Shown here piece after piece: positions 1 through 8,911 of a DNA stretch of 64,000 nucleotides (the stretch's first letter is position 1; each line of letters opens with the position of its first letter). The stretch is from Phycisphaeraceae bacterium. Lineage in GTDB: Bacteria > Planctomycetota > Phycisphaerae > Phycisphaerales > SM1A02. A program made the position numbers and the translations under genes. A model generated the notes under the pieces. That model worked only from the letters and a program-made list of their open reading frames with translations. It ran no database searches and had not been told where the DNA came from. The stretch covers positions 124,001 to 188,000 of the forward strand of contig JAHBWZ010000007.1 of NCBI GenBank assembly GCA_019636755.1. Direction: 5' to 3'.

Positions 1-42
1 TGTCGCGAAGTGAAGTCCGCGCTGAAGTTCGAGCCGCCGTGA
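1..42 (+). CDS. Possible 3' end of a gene entering from the left
   Basis: Frame 1 from the window edge reads CREVKSALKFEPP and then TGA. It could be the last 13 codons of a forward gene convergent with aacS. The fragment is too short to identify, and an open frame of this length is expected by chance, so this is only a possibility. Confidence 0.18.
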   Translation, partial: CREVKSALKFEPP

Positions 43-150
43 TGGCCGTGGCGCCACGTCACGACCCGGCGCGCCGGCGCGGCCATGTGCGATCACGCCG
101 CAGCATCGACCGGGACCGCGGTGCAGGAGGCATCGCCTCCCGAAGAAACG

Positions 151-2127
151 TCATGCCTCCCGCAACTCCGGCAGATCCCGGAACAGATCGAGCGATTCCG
201 GGTTGCGCAGCGCATCGCGATTGCGGACCGGCCGACCATGAACGATGTCACGCACGGCCAGTTCGACCTTCTTCTGCGAGATCGTGTACGGGATGTCCGC
301 CACCTGGATGATCTTCGCCGGCACGTGCCGCGGCGAGCAGTGCGCGCGGATCGCGGCGCGGATCCGCTGCCGGAACTCATCGTCCAGCACGCGGCCATCG
401 GCCAGCCGGACGAAGAGGATCACGCGGACATCATCGTTCCACTGCTGTCCGATCACCAGGCTGTCCACGACGCCGTCGATCGGCTCCACCTGCCGGTAGA
501 TCTCGGCGGTTCCGATCCGGACCCCGCCCGGGTTGAGCGTGGCGTCGGAACGCCCGAAGATCCGGATGCCGCCATGTCCGTTGATCTCGATGAAGTCACC
601 GTGGCACCAGACGCCCTCGAAGCGCTCGAAGTACGCGGCGCGATAGGCGCTGCCCGTCTCATTATCTCCCCAGAAGAAGAGCGGCATCGACGGGAACGCC
701 TGCGTGCAGACCAGTTCGCCCGTCATGCCGATGACGGGGCGCCCGTCGTCATCGAATGCATGGACATCCATGCCCAGCATCCGGCACTGGATCTCGCCGC
801 GGCGCACGGGAAGGAGCGGTGACCCGCCGACGAAGCAGCCGTTGAGATCCGTACCGCCCGAGATGGAAGCGAGCTGCGCATCAGGCGTGAATGCCCTGTA
901 GATCCAGTCGAAGGACTCCTCGACCAGTGGTGAGCCGGTCGAGAGCACTGTCCGGATTCCGCTCAGCCGGCAGGACTGCGCAGGCACCACGCCTTCCCGC
1001 TCCAGCGAAGCGAAGTACCTGGCGCTGGCGCCGAATACGCTCACGCCCGACTGCTCCGCGAGTCGTGGAAGTGCCAGCGGATCGGGATGAAAGGGCAGTC
1101 CGTCGAACAGTGTGATCGATGCCCCCGCTCCGAGCGCCGCGACCTGCCAGTTCCACATCATCCATCCGCATGTCGTGAAGTAGAACAGGTTGTCAGGCGG
1201 GCCGATGTCCACATGAAGCACGTGCTCCTTCAACTGGTTGATCAGCACGCCACCCGCCGACTGGACAATGCACTTGGGCAGTCCGGTCGTCCCTGACGAG
1301 TACATGATGTAGAGCGGATGCTCGAACGGCATCGCGGTGAACCGGACATCCTGCGGCGTATACGGCGCCGTGAAGGCGTCCAGGCGAATGGCCCCGGGCA
1401 CGACACCCGCCTCCCGCGCCTGCCTGCCCAGCGACTCCAGGTACGGCACGATCACGACCGCCGGCCTGACCTCAAGTTCAGCCACGATGTCCGCAGTCTT
1501 CTCCAGCGAATCGAAGACCCTGCCGCCGTATGTGTACCCATCCGCGGCGACGAGGACCTTCGGTTGGATGCGTGCAAAGCGATCCAGCACGCCGCGAACG
1601 CCGAAGTCCGGCGAACACGATGACCAGATCGCGCCCAGGCTGGCAGCGGCCAGCATGGCGACCACCGTCTCCGGAAGGTTCGGGAGGTATCCGACGACGC
1701 GATCGCCGGGAACGACACCCGATGCCCGGAGCGCCTGCTGCATGAGCGAGACCGCGTGGTGCAGTTCACGCCAGGTCATCACCCGCAGCGTTCCTGCGCC
1801 CTCCGGGCTGAAGATGATCGCACGCCCGTCGTCGGTACGCCGCATCAGGTTCTCGGCGAAGTTGAGCGTTGCTCCATCGAACCATCTCGCCCCCGGCAGG
1901 CGTCCCGGATCATCCACGACGCACGCGGCTCGTGCATGAAAGCGGATCTCGACCCATTCCGCGACCAGCGACCAGAAGTCGGCCAGATGCTCAATCGACC
2001 AGCGATGGAGATCGTCGTAGGACGAGAGCTCCGTTCCGTGCCGGCGATTGACTTCTTCCATGAACGTGAACATGCGCGACCCGCGCACGCGTTCTTCCGA
2101 TGGCGTCCAGAGAACAGGTTCGGTCAT
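151..2127 (-). CDS. aacS: Acetoacetyl-CoA synthetase (acetoacetate-CoA ligase)
   Basis: 658 residues, the usual length of the family. It activates acetoacetate to acetoacetyl-CoA using ATP and CoA in the cytoplasm. The N-terminal part (WTPSEERVRGSRMFTFMEEVN, then a DLHRWSIEHLADFW segment) is the ACAS_N region typical of AacS and Acs. The adenylate-forming P-loop is YSSGTTGLPK near residue 272, and the C-terminal domain keeps the catalytic lysine in the TISQKKVELAV segment near residue 620. The phrase KCIVQSAGGVLINQLKEHVLHVD is AacS-like rather than acetyl-CoA synthetase-like. The ATG lies 18 bases after the bioY stop, with GGAG 9 bases upstream, so both are probably one transcript. Acetoacetate use would link ketone body or PHB-type metabolites to acetyl-CoA. 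Confidence 0.93.
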   Translation of the reverse strand: MTEPVLWTPSEERVRGSRMFTFMEEVNRRHGTELSSYDDLHRWSIEHLADFWSLVAEWVEIRFHARAACVVDDPGRLPGARWFDGATLNFAENLMRRTDDGRAIIFSPEGAGTLRVMTWRELHHAVSLMQQALRASGVVPGDRVVGYLPNLPETVVAMLAAASLGAIWSSCSPDFGVRGVLDRFARIQPKVLVAADGYTYGGRVFDSLEKTADIVAELEVRPAVVIVPYLESLGRQAREAGVVPGAIRLDAFTAPYTPQDVRFTAMPFEHPLYIMYSSGTTGLPKCIVQSAGGVLINQLKEHVLHVDIGPPDNLFYFTTCGWMMWNWQVAALGAGASITLFDGLPFHPDPLALPRLAEQSGVSVFGASARYFASLEREGVVPAQSCRLSGIRTVLSTGSPLVEESFDWIYRAFTPDAQLASISGGTDLNGCFVGGSPLLPVRRGEIQCRMLGMDVHAFDDDGRPVIGMTGELVCTQAFPSMPLFFWGDNETGSAYRAAYFERFEGVWCHGDFIEINGHGGIRIFGRSDATLNPGGVRIGTAEIYRQVEPIDGVVDSLVIGQQWNDDVRVILFVRLADGRVLDDEFRQRIRAAIRAHCSPRHVPAKIIQVADIPYTISQKKVELAVRDIVHGRPVRNRDALRNPESLDLFRDLPELREA

Positions 2128-2145
2128 GATCCGGGTCTCCGCATG

Positions 2146-2790
2146 TCACGCTGATCGCGGAGCAGGCCGGATCGTGTCGAACCCGCCCAGGGAAAGCACG
2201 CGCCACCCGACGGGAAGCAGAAGCGATGCGACGGTGACCTTCATCGCGGCGCCCGGCAGGAACGGGTAGAGCCCATGCGCGAGAACCTGGTCCGCGGAAA
2301 GGTACAGCGCCAGCCAGGGCAGGCCGCATGCGTAGATGATCAGGTTGCCGGTGACCATCGCAACGAGCGCGGTGCCGAAGCGACGGTCCCACCCGCGATC
2401 CGCCAGCCAGCCCGTCACGAACGCAGCCGGCAGAAACCCCGCCAGGTAGCCGCCGGTCGGACCGAGCAGCCACGCGACGCCTCCACCGCCGCCGGCGAAC
2501 ACCGGCGCTCCCGCGGCACCGGCCACCAGGTACGCCAGCACCGTCGCCGAAGCCTGTCGCGCCCCGAGCAGCGCGGCCAGCAGCAGAACGCCGAACGTCT
2601 GTCCGGTCACGGGGACGATGCTGAACGGAACCCGGATCTCGACGCGCGCGCACGCCGACAGCAGAAGGACACCGCAGAGAACGAGCGCCGCGCGGGAGAG
2701 CGCCGCGTGCTGCGGCGCGGAGGGCTGGAGCAGATCGGCGACGACAGCATGGCGGACCGGCGATGACGGGACTGGTCGAACGGCAGGCAT
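2146..2790 (-). CDS. bioY: BioY-family biotin transporter (ECF substrate-binding subunit)
   Basis: About 214 residues with six hydrophobic stretches. The BioY signature is clear: VPFSIVPVTGQTFGVLLLAALLG followed by the loop that leads to GPTGGYLAGF and a last helix region with PGAAMKV. BioY is the membrane S component that binds biotin, alone or with an EcfAT energising module. No EcfA or EcfT gene is seen nearby, so this is a solitary BioY. I chose the internal ATG at 2790 because the upstream extension (to 2892) is Arg/Pro-rich with no BioY similarity, and a TATCCT -10-like element lies at 2851-2846. It is followed after 18 bases by aacS. Confidence 0.88.
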   Translation of the reverse strand: MPAVRPVPSSPVRHAVVADLLQPSAPQHAALSRAALVLCGVLLLSACARVEIRVPFSIVPVTGQTFGVLLLAALLGARQASATVLAYLVAGAAGAPVFAGGGGGVAWLLGPTGGYLAGFLPAAFVTGWLADRGWDRRFGTALVAMVTGNLIIYACGLPWLALYLSADQVLAHGLYPFLPGAAMKVTVASLLLPVGWRVLSLGGFDTIRPAPRSA

Positions 2791-2845
2791 GGTCGCGGGC
2801 GGCTCCGTGATGACCGCGGCGGGAGTGGTCCGGGCGCGGTCGGAC

Positions 2846-2851
2846 AGGATA
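2846..2851 (-). promoter_or_regulatory. Candidate -10 element for bioY-aacS
   Basis: TATCCT on the reverse strand, 55 bases upstream of the chosen bioY start. It would give a leader of about 48 nt. No convincing -35 box is visible. Confidence 0.3.
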
Positions 2852-2929
2852 CCCAACGCCGCCTGATGTCTCCGGCCCGCCGCCGGCGGCAAGGATCCGG
2901 CCTGCGGCGCGACCTCGCGTGCGCCCCGG

Positions 2930-3928
2930 TCAGGTCAGGGCGCCGCCGCAGGAGGAACCGCAGCCCGCGGTGCAGCCGAAGCAGTGCTCATCCGTCACGA
3001 TGAGCCGCTCCCTGAGACGATCAGCATCGAACTCCCGGATGTGCCGGGGTGCGCGACGGTCGTTCGGCAGTCCGATCGCGTAGTTGAAGTCGCAGTCGTG
3101 CAGCGTGCCGTCCCACGAGACATGGATCTGGTGACGGCACATCAGTGCGTCGATCGTCGTCGGATTGAACGCGTCGCGGAGCAGATCGCGATATGCATCG
3201 CCCCGTCCCGAGCGATCCAGGTCATGCTGAAACCGACCGATCGGCATGTTCGTGATCGTCAGGAGACGCGTGAACCGGATGCCGAATCGTGCGGCAAGTT
3301 CACGCCGGTAATCCTCTTCCAGCGACTCCTGCGCGGGTGGAAGCGTGGGACCTCCGGGGTTGTAGACCAGGTCCAGCGGGAGGTCCGGCTCGATGCCGTA
3401 TCCCTCGCCGTTGAGCTTCTGAAGGACCTCGATGCTGTCGACGTAGACGTGCCGTCCACGCTGCCGGTCCACGTTCGATTCCAGGTAGCACGGCAGCGAT
3501 GCGATCAGGTGGACGCGCTGTTCGCTGAGGAACCGCGGGAGGTCCTGGTATCCCTCCTCCAGCATGATCGTGAGATTCGTCCGGACGAGCACGACATGTC
3601 CCTCGCGGCGCGCCACGATGACGAAGCGGCGGAACCACGGGTTCATCTCGGGAGCGCCGCCGGTGATGTCGATGATCCCGGATCCCGCCACCCGCGCCGC
3701 CGCGAGCACCAGTTCCATCGTCTCCCAGGTCATTTCCTCCCGTCGCTTCGGTCCCGACTCGACATGGCAGTGATGACACGCCAGGTTGCAGACGAGGCCG
3801 ATGTTGACCTGCATCGTCCGGATCGCTGCCGCGCGGAGCGGCCCGCCGGTCGAGCGCACGACCGCCGCGGCGAAACCGTTTCGCCGGTCACCACCCTGCC
3901 CGTCGATGCTGAGAGGGACGTTCTGCAC
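2930..3928 (-). CDS. arsS: Arsenosugar-type radical SAM/Cys-rich protein (ArsS family)
   Basis: 332 residues. The radical SAM cluster motif is the CxxxCxxC at Cys47, Cys51 and Cys54 (CNLACHHC). It is followed by the ITGGAPEMNPWFR glycine-rich motif that contacts SAM. The C-terminal half has the ArsS/DUF3641 pattern: MCRHQIHVSWDGTLHDCDFN, and the Cys-rich tail CFGCTAGCGSSCGG, which probably holds an auxiliary cluster. ArsS makes the 5'-deoxyadenosyl arsenical precursor of arsenosugars after ArsM methylates arsenite (family knowledge). ArsM is not in this window. The start is GTG; a TACACT -10-like hexamer lies 20 bases before it. Position of the start is uncertain because the first 36 residues are poorly conserved. 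Confidence 0.88.
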   Translation of the reverse strand: MQNVPLSIDGQGGDRRNGFAAAVVRSTGGPLRAAAIRTMQVNIGLVCNLACHHCHVESGPKRREEMTWETMELVLAAARVAGSGIIDITGGAPEMNPWFRRFVIVARREGHVVLVRTNLTIMLEEGYQDLPRFLSEQRVHLIASLPCYLESNVDRQRGRHVYVDSIEVLQKLNGEGYGIEPDLPLDLVYNPGGPTLPPAQESLEEDYRRELAARFGIRFTRLLTITNMPIGRFQHDLDRSGRGDAYRDLLRDAFNPTTIDALMCRHQIHVSWDGTLHDCDFNYAIGLPNDRRAPRHIREFDADRLRERLIVTDEHCFGCTAGCGSSCGGALT

Positions 3929-4136
3929 GGGGTTCTGCCGAGGGGGCCAGTGTAGCCGCGCGGCTGCCCGGGGTCATCGCGTCCATCGGGCCACCGGGCG
4001 CGCGACCCTCCCGGAGGGCGACCGGGTCCGGCGTCGAGCGGGGCGCCACCCGTCGAGCCACGCGACCCGGGTCCCATGCGGCATGCATCGCGCGCCGTGC
4101 GATGACGCACCAGCAGAACCGGCCGTCGCGACGTGC

Positions 4137-6041
4137 CTACCGGCCCGCCGGACGCCCGCCCTTGCGGGAGTCGCACGCCGCTTCCAGGATGCGCTCGCCG
4201 CCCCTCATGTGGACCGTGATGCACTGCACATGCCCGACATCATCGCGATCGTGCAGTGCGTGGCCGCGCGCAGAAAGGCCCGCGCGGACGTCGGCGTCAC
4301 TCCATCGTGCGTCGAACTCGACCTGGTCGGGCAGCCACTGGTGGTGCAGCCGCGGTGCCTCGACCGCATCGCTCGCTCCCATCCTGTCGACGAGAACGCG
4401 CAGGAGGACCTGAAGCGTCCCGGTAATGATGCGCGGCCCGCCCGAGGCGCCCACGATGGCCACCACCTCTCCATTCTTCAGGACGATCGTCGGCGACATG
4501 CTGCTGAGCGGGCGCTTGCCCGGCGCTGGTGCATTACGGTCCGACTGGATGAGACCGAATGCGTTCGGCTCGCCCGGACGCGTCGCGAAGTCATCCATCT
4601 GGTTGTTCAGCGGGAATCCGAGCGCCGGCACCGCGATGAGTGCGCCGAACGGCAGGTTGATCGTCTCCGTGCACGCGACTGCCATGCCACCGGAATCGAT
4701 GACGCAGAAGTGGCTGGTGCCATGGTCATCCAGCGGCGCCGCCCCGGGGCCGTAGGACCCGGCCGCATGCGTCGTTGCGTCCTCGATCCGCCGCGCCAGG
4801 TCATCCAGTCGCCCCGGCGCGAGCATCGACGCCACCGGCACCTCCACGAAGTCCGGATCGGCCAGGAATGTCGCCCGATCCGCGAAGGCATGTTTCAGCG
4901 CCTCGACCATCCGATGGGCGGAGAGCGTCCGGTACTCGGGTGTCCCCGTGCCCGCAGCCGGCGGACGCGACCCCCGGCCCCGCCGCTCCAGCAGGCCAAG
5001 CACTTCCAGCAGCACGATGCCGCCGCTGGACGGGGGCGGCATCGTGACGATGTCGACGTCACCGAACGTGCCGCGCAGCGGGATGCGCTCCGTCGGCGCG
5101 TACGCCGCAAGGTCGTCGCGCGTGAGCGGGCCTCCGCGGGTAGAGACATACTCGACCATCGACTCCGCGATGGCCCCGGCGTAGAACGCGTCGGCGCCGG
5201 TGTCCGCGATGTGCTCCAGGGTCCCGGCGAGTTGTGGATTGCGCAGGCGGTCGCCCGCGCGGATCGTCCCGCCCGCCAGCAGCGTCGACCGGATGAACGA
5301 GGCGCCCTCCAGCAGGCCCGGTGATGACTCGAACTGCCTCTCCAGGTCCCGCGCGGTCTGCGCATCGAACGCGTCTGCGTCCCAGCCCTCGCGCGCCAGT
5401 CGGATGGCCGGCGCCATCACGATCTCCCGCGGCAGCGAGCCCCATCGCTTCAGCGCATGCAGCAGGCCGGCGACCGTCCCCGGCACCCCGACCGCGTGGA
5501 CTCCATAGCGGCTCGCCAGCGGGTCATCGAGCCGCGCATAGTGATCGGCCCGGACGGCGCCCGGGGCGCGCTCACGGTAATCGAGTGCAATCTGCCGGGC
5601 CGGCGTACGGTCGTTCCCCGGCAGATGGATGAGCATGAATCCGCCGCCCCCGATTCCGCAGGAGGCGCTTCGGACGACGGCCAGTGCGAATGACGTTGCC
5701 ACGGCGGCGTCCACCGCGTTGCCGCCGATCGCCAGGATCTCGTGGCCCGCGGCAGAGGCCAGCGCGTGATCCGCCGCGACCGCGTGGCGGGTGAACCGCG
5801 CCGCATGTCCGGCACCGCTGTCGGCGCGCGGACCGGTCGGACCCGGACCGGCGATCGCCGTGCCATGGCGTGCGTCCGTGGCGACCGGGCTCGCGCATGC
5901 GACCGGAAGGCACATCGCGACGGCGCAGAGCAGCGCCGCAGGTCGGGTCCATCGGGGAGCACGCGGCCGAGGGGCGCGCCCCGCGTCGGTGCAGGATTCA
6001 TCGCGGCGGCACGGACCCCGCGGAGACAGTGAATCGTTCAT
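4137..6041 (-). CDS. ggt: Gamma-glutamyltransferase, probable exported or lipoprotein form
   Basis: About 634 residues from this ATG. It cleaves gamma-glutamyl bonds of glutathione and related peptides outside the cytoplasm. The proenzyme is cut before a threonine; here the site is DDHGTSHFCVID, with the nucleophile near residue 440, matching the family GT(T/S)HF motif. Other family blocks are present: GGGGFMLIH, MPPPSSGGIVLLEVL, PLNNQMDDF, GKRPLSSMSPT and GASGGPRIITGTLQVLL. A basic N-terminus leads to a hydrophobic stretch ending LPVACA, which could be a lipobox (Cys49) or a signal peptidase I site. The coding region overlaps the end of surE by 44 bases; an upstream ATG at 6074 would lengthen the overlap to 77. 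The overlap suggests translational coupling to surE. Confidence 0.92.
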   Translation of the reverse strand: MNDSLSPRGPCRRDESCTDAGRAPRPRAPRWTRPAALLCAVAMCLPVACASPVATDARHGTAIAGPGPTGPRADSGAGHAARFTRHAVAADHALASAAGHEILAIGGNAVDAAVATSFALAVVRSASCGIGGGGFMLIHLPGNDRTPARQIALDYRERAPGAVRADHYARLDDPLASRYGVHAVGVPGTVAGLLHALKRWGSLPREIVMAPAIRLAREGWDADAFDAQTARDLERQFESSPGLLEGASFIRSTLLAGGTIRAGDRLRNPQLAGTLEHIADTGADAFYAGAIAESMVEYVSTRGGPLTRDDLAAYAPTERIPLRGTFGDVDIVTMPPPSSGGIVLLEVLGLLERRGRGSRPPAAGTGTPEYRTLSAHRMVEALKHAFADRATFLADPDFVEVPVASMLAPGRLDDLARRIEDATTHAAGSYGPGAAPLDDHGTSHFCVIDSGGMAVACTETINLPFGALIAVPALGFPLNNQMDDFATRPGEPNAFGLIQSDRNAPAPGKRPLSSMSPTIVLKNGEVVAIVGASGGPRIITGTLQVLLRVLVDRMGASDAVEAPRLHHQWLPDQVEFDARWSDADVRAGLSARGHALHDRDDVGHVQCITVHMRGGERILEAACDSRKGGRPAGR

Positions 6042-6822
6042 CGATACGCTCCTGCCAGGTGCGCAGCCGGGCATGATCGGTCAGGCAGTAGGTGAGCGGC
6101 GTCACCGTGATGTACCGCTCCAGCAGCGCTTCGACATCCGACTCCGGCGCCGTGTGCGCGAACTCCATGCCGCTGCCGCTGCTCCAGTAGTAGACATGGC
6201 CGGAGGGGCTCTCCCGTCGCTCGTACCCGTCCACGCCCGGCGCCACGTTCATCTCGACGACCCGCATCGGCGGTGTCTGAGCATCCGGTGCCTCGGTGCG
6301 AGGGATGTTGACATTGATGACGGAGTGCCGGTCGATGTGATGCCGCAGGATGCGGTCGATCGCGCTCCGCGCGATCTGGGCCGCACGCTGGAAGCAGGTC
6401 CGGTTGCGATCCCCCAGGTGCAGGCTGACCGCGATCGCCGGGACCCCGAGGAACGCCGACTCGACAGCCGCCGCCACCGTGCCCGAGTAGATGACGTTGA
6501 TCCCGACATTGGCGCCGGCGTTCATGCCGCTGATGGTCAGGTTCGGCCGGGAGCCGGCGCCGAACCGCTCGCCCCAGAGCGATCGCAGGGCAAGTTTCAC
6601 GCAGTCCGCCGGCCGTCCGTCCACCGCGATCCCCTGCATCTCATCGTTCACCGCGACCTGCTGGACAAGCAGCGGCGTCGAGAAGGTCACGCCGTGCCCC
6701 GACGCGGACTGCACCGTCTTGGGCGCCACGACCAGGATCTCGCCGAGCCCCTGCAGGGCCTCGTGCAGGGCGACGATCCCCGGCGCATCGATTCCGTCAT
6801 CATTGGTCAGCAGGATGCGCAT
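5998..6822 (-). CDS. surE: 5'/3'-nucleotidase SurE
   Basis: 274 residues. SurE is a metal-dependent cytoplasmic nucleoside monophosphatase. The start MRILLTNDDGIDAPG carries the metal-binding Asp-Asp pair at positions 8-9. The block VVAPKTVQSASGHGVTF and the block NLTISGMNAGANVGINVIYSGTVAAAVESAFLGVPAIAVSL are both diagnostic. The length is slightly above the common 250 because of a longer C-terminus. The gene leads a pair with ggt, whose start lies inside the last codons of surE. Confidence 0.96.
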   Translation of the reverse strand: MRILLTNDDGIDAPGIVALHEALQGLGEILVVAPKTVQSASGHGVTFSTPLLVQQVAVNDEMQGIAVDGRPADCVKLALRSLWGERFGAGSRPNLTISGMNAGANVGINVIYSGTVAAAVESAFLGVPAIAVSLHLGDRNRTCFQRAAQIARSAIDRILRHHIDRHSVINVNIPRTEAPDAQTPPMRVVEMNVAPGVDGYERRESPSGHVYYWSSGSGMEFAHTAPESDVEALLERYITVTPLTYCLTDHARLRTWQERIDERFTVSAGSVPPR

Positions 6823-6892
6823 GCGGGACGGGCGGCTCCGGTACGGTGATTCGGGGTGCGGTCTCCGCAGCGCGACTCAGATGCGGCGGCGA

Positions 6893-7192
6893 TCATGGCG
6901 AGAGTTCCCGTCCGGACCGCGGATCGAACAGTCTCCACTGGAGGGCCTTCGCGACGCGGATGATGACGTGCCAGGCGATCTCCTCCTCGGTGATGGACAG
7001 CAGCATCTGCGTCACCGGATCGCCCGGCGGCAGTTCGATGCGCACACCGGGACCGTACAGGACATCCTCGTCCGGCCGCTCGGGCGAGATGTTGAACGGC
7101 GCGACCGCCTCCAGGAGTTCGCGCCGCGTCCCGAGCGACCCGAGCGCCCCGTCGCGTCCTGACTCCCGGGCAAGAATGACCAGTTGCTGCAT
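6893..7192 (-). CDS. Small conserved-looking hypothetical protein
   Basis: 99 residues from the ATG at 7192 (MQQLVILARESG). I do not recognise a family. The protein is mildly acidic and looks cytoplasmic, with no signal or membrane segment. The middle, ISPERPDEDVLYGPGVRIELPPGDPVTQMLLSITEEEIAW, reads as a folded alpha/beta segment. The ORF could extend upstream to 7264, but that extension is Arg-rich and unlikely to be coding. It sits between surE and a response regulator, all on the reverse strand, with gaps of 70 and 106 bases. The coding direction is supported by third-position GC. Confidence 0.6.
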   Translation of the reverse strand: MQQLVILARESGRDGALGSLGTRRELLEAVAPFNISPERPDEDVLYGPGVRIELPPGDPVTQMLLSITEEEIAWHVIIRVAKALQWRLFDPRSGRELSP

Positions 7193-7298
7193 GCGTCGTG
7201 TGCCGTGGAGGGTCCGTGGAGCGTCGGGAGATCGCGTGGAACCGGCGTGCCGGCGGGACGGCATTCGTGACGCCCCGCCGACCCGGGTCGGTCGCCGG

Positions 7299-7697
7299 TC
7301 AGTCTTCAGGGTCGCCGTCCGCCTCCAGCAGTTCGACGAGCGTGTCCACCAGCCGCTGCAGCGCCACCGGCTTCGTCAGGTAGGCGGAGACGCCCAGCGA
7401 TTCCGCGTACTCCATGTGTCGCTTCCCCTTGTTGGCCGTGACCATGACCACCGCGGGCGGATCAGGCAGTTCCATGAGCTTCTCCAGGACGAGAAACCCG
7501 GACTGCCGGGGAAGCATCATGTCCAGGATGACGGCATCCGGCTGAAACTCCGGCGCCATGTGGATCGCGGTCTGACCGTCTCCCGCTGAAGCCGTGATCG
7601 CCCCGTCTCCACGGACGGCGATCTCGAAACTCCGGAGGATGTCCGGATCGTCGTCAACGATCAGAACCCGACGGTCCTTGAGCCGCAGCGGATGCAT
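7299..7697 (-). CDS. Single-domain response regulator (CheY-like receiver)
   Basis: 132 residues, a receiver domain alone with no output domain. Acidic pocket DDD at residues 15-17, phospho-acceptor Asp59 in AVILDMMLP, the Thr of VMVTANK near 87, and Lys109 in YLTKP. It would be phosphorylated by an unknown histidine kinase and act by protein contact. The insert TANKGKRHMEYAESLGV is typical of receivers in planctomycete and proteobacterial stand-alone regulators. It has its own promoter: TAGACT ends 8 bases before the ATG, implying a leaderless mRNA. No kinase gene is next to it. Confidence 0.9.
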   Translation of the reverse strand: MHPLRLKDRRVLIVDDDPDILRSFEIAVRGDGAITASAGDGQTAIHMAPEFQPDAVILDMMLPRQSGFLVLEKLMELPDPPAVVMVTANKGKRHMEYAESLGVSAYLTKPVALQRLVDTLVELLEADGDPED

Positions 7698-7705
7698 TGG
7701 CGAGG

Positions 7706-7711
7706 AGTCTA
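7706..7711 (-). promoter_or_regulatory. -10 element of the response regulator (leaderless start)
   Basis: TAGACT on the reverse strand, separated by 8 bases from the ATG at 7697. A transcript starting 7-8 nt after the -10 would begin at or next to the start codon. Confidence 0.45.
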
Positions 7712-7749
7712 TCCGCCGCGTCAGGCTGCCGGTGTCCGCCGCGCCCCGG

Positions 7750-8799
7750 TCATGTCGGCACGGAGGCGGCTGCCTCGCCGGGCGGGTTGTTGGCGAGCGC
7801 GACGATGCGATCGAGTTCCCGGTCGGTCATCCACGGCAGGGCCGCAAGCTTGCGGACCAGCCGGGCCGGGATGGGGCGGCCCTCCCGCTCAAAGCGCGGG
7901 CGGCTCTTCCAGCGGCGGTGCACCCAGAGGTACTGCTCCGGCGACTGGCGGACCATCATCTCGATCGAGCGGGTGATTCGAGCGGTGAGATAGAAGAGCG
8001 GGTCGGCCTCGGCCTGCCACTCGTCCGGCCTGATGACATCGTTCCCCGTCACCTCGTACTGCATCCGGTGGTCGACCAGTCGCTGCGCCGTTCCGGCGAC
8101 GACCGTCGCGTTGTAGCGGATCGCGAGCATCGCCATCGACTTGTAGCAGGACGCGAGCCGGCCGAAGAACGGGACGAAGAGCCCCCCGTCGCCCGCGTTC
8201 TGATCCGCCACGAAGGCCACCTTCTCTCCGCGACGGAGCAGTCTCTGGACATACGACGTGGCGCCCCACTTCGTGATGATCCTCAGTCCGCGTGCCTCGC
8301 GGACGCCCATGAGCCAGTCGTTGGCCAGTCGATTGTCGAGCGGCCGCGCCAGGGCGTGCACGCGGAACCCGAGCGTCGAGAGAAGGAACCCGAGCAGTTC
8401 CCAGTTGCCGCAGTGACCGGAGATCAGGATCGCGGGATCGGCCCGCGACAGCGCCGCAAGCCCCTCCTCCATCTGCGCGAAGCGCACATGATGCATCCAT
8501 CGATCGGGCGTGATGATCTGCGGCATCATGATGGCATCCACCATGAAGAGCCGGAACATGTGCTCGATCGATCGTCGCGCGATCGACTCCACCTCGTCGC
8601 GCGACATCTCCGGGAAGCTCAGTTCGATGTTGCGGATCGCGCGCCGAAGCCGCTTCGGGTTCGCCCGCGCGTAGAGCTGGCCCACCACCGTCGCAGTGCG
8701 CAGATTCTCCTCGGGGCTCAGGCACTGAAGCGTCCCGACGAACGCGCGCAGCGCGGCGTACTGGGACCATTCGACGAGGCGTGAGCTGGGTCTGGCCAC
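7750..8799 (-). CDS. LpxL/HtrB-like lysophospholipid acyltransferase
   Basis: 349 residues from the GTG at 8799 (reads MARPSSRLVEWSQY). The catalytic HX4E of this family is present as HCGNWE (His129, Glu134), in the context AILISGHCGNWELLGF. Further support comes from FVADQNAGDGGLFVPFFGRLA, the usual block after the active site. Such enzymes transfer acyl chains to lipid A precursors or other lipids at the inner membrane; in Planctomycetes the acceptor is not known, so the exact substrate is open. Upstream frame to 9534 is a shadow of the next gene, which is why the GTG is preferred. Confidence 0.86.
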   Translation of the reverse strand: MARPSSRLVEWSQYAALRAFVGTLQCLSPEENLRTATVVGQLYARANPKRLRRAIRNIELSFPEMSRDEVESIARRSIEHMFRLFMVDAIMMPQIITPDRWMHHVRFAQMEEGLAALSRADPAILISGHCGNWELLGFLLSTLGFRVHALARPLDNRLANDWLMGVREARGLRIITKWGATSYVQRLLRRGEKVAFVADQNAGDGGLFVPFFGRLASCYKSMAMLAIRYNATVVAGTAQRLVDHRMQYEVTGNDVIRPDEWQAEADPLFYLTARITRSIEMMVRQSPEQYLWVHRRWKSRPRFEREGRPIPARLVRKLAALPWMTDRELDRIVALANNPPGEAAASVPT

Positions 8800-8911
8800 G
8801 GGAACCTGCGGACGGTGTCCGCGCAGAAACGCGGGCCGGTCGTGGCCGGCCCGCGGGAGATTCGATGCAGGAATGCCGGGCGTCCCGGCGCGTCGACCGC
8901 GGGCGCCGCGA

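Noticed and set aside
126-140. Terminator of aacS from the GGAGGC-ATC-GCCTCC hairpin
   Set aside because: The 6-bp stem has no U-run on the reverse strand and lies in GC-rich sequence where such palindromes are common.
3786-5324. Forward 512-codon open frame over ggt
   Set aside because: It is antisense to the strongly conserved gamma-glutamyltransferase gene and has no recognisable domain.
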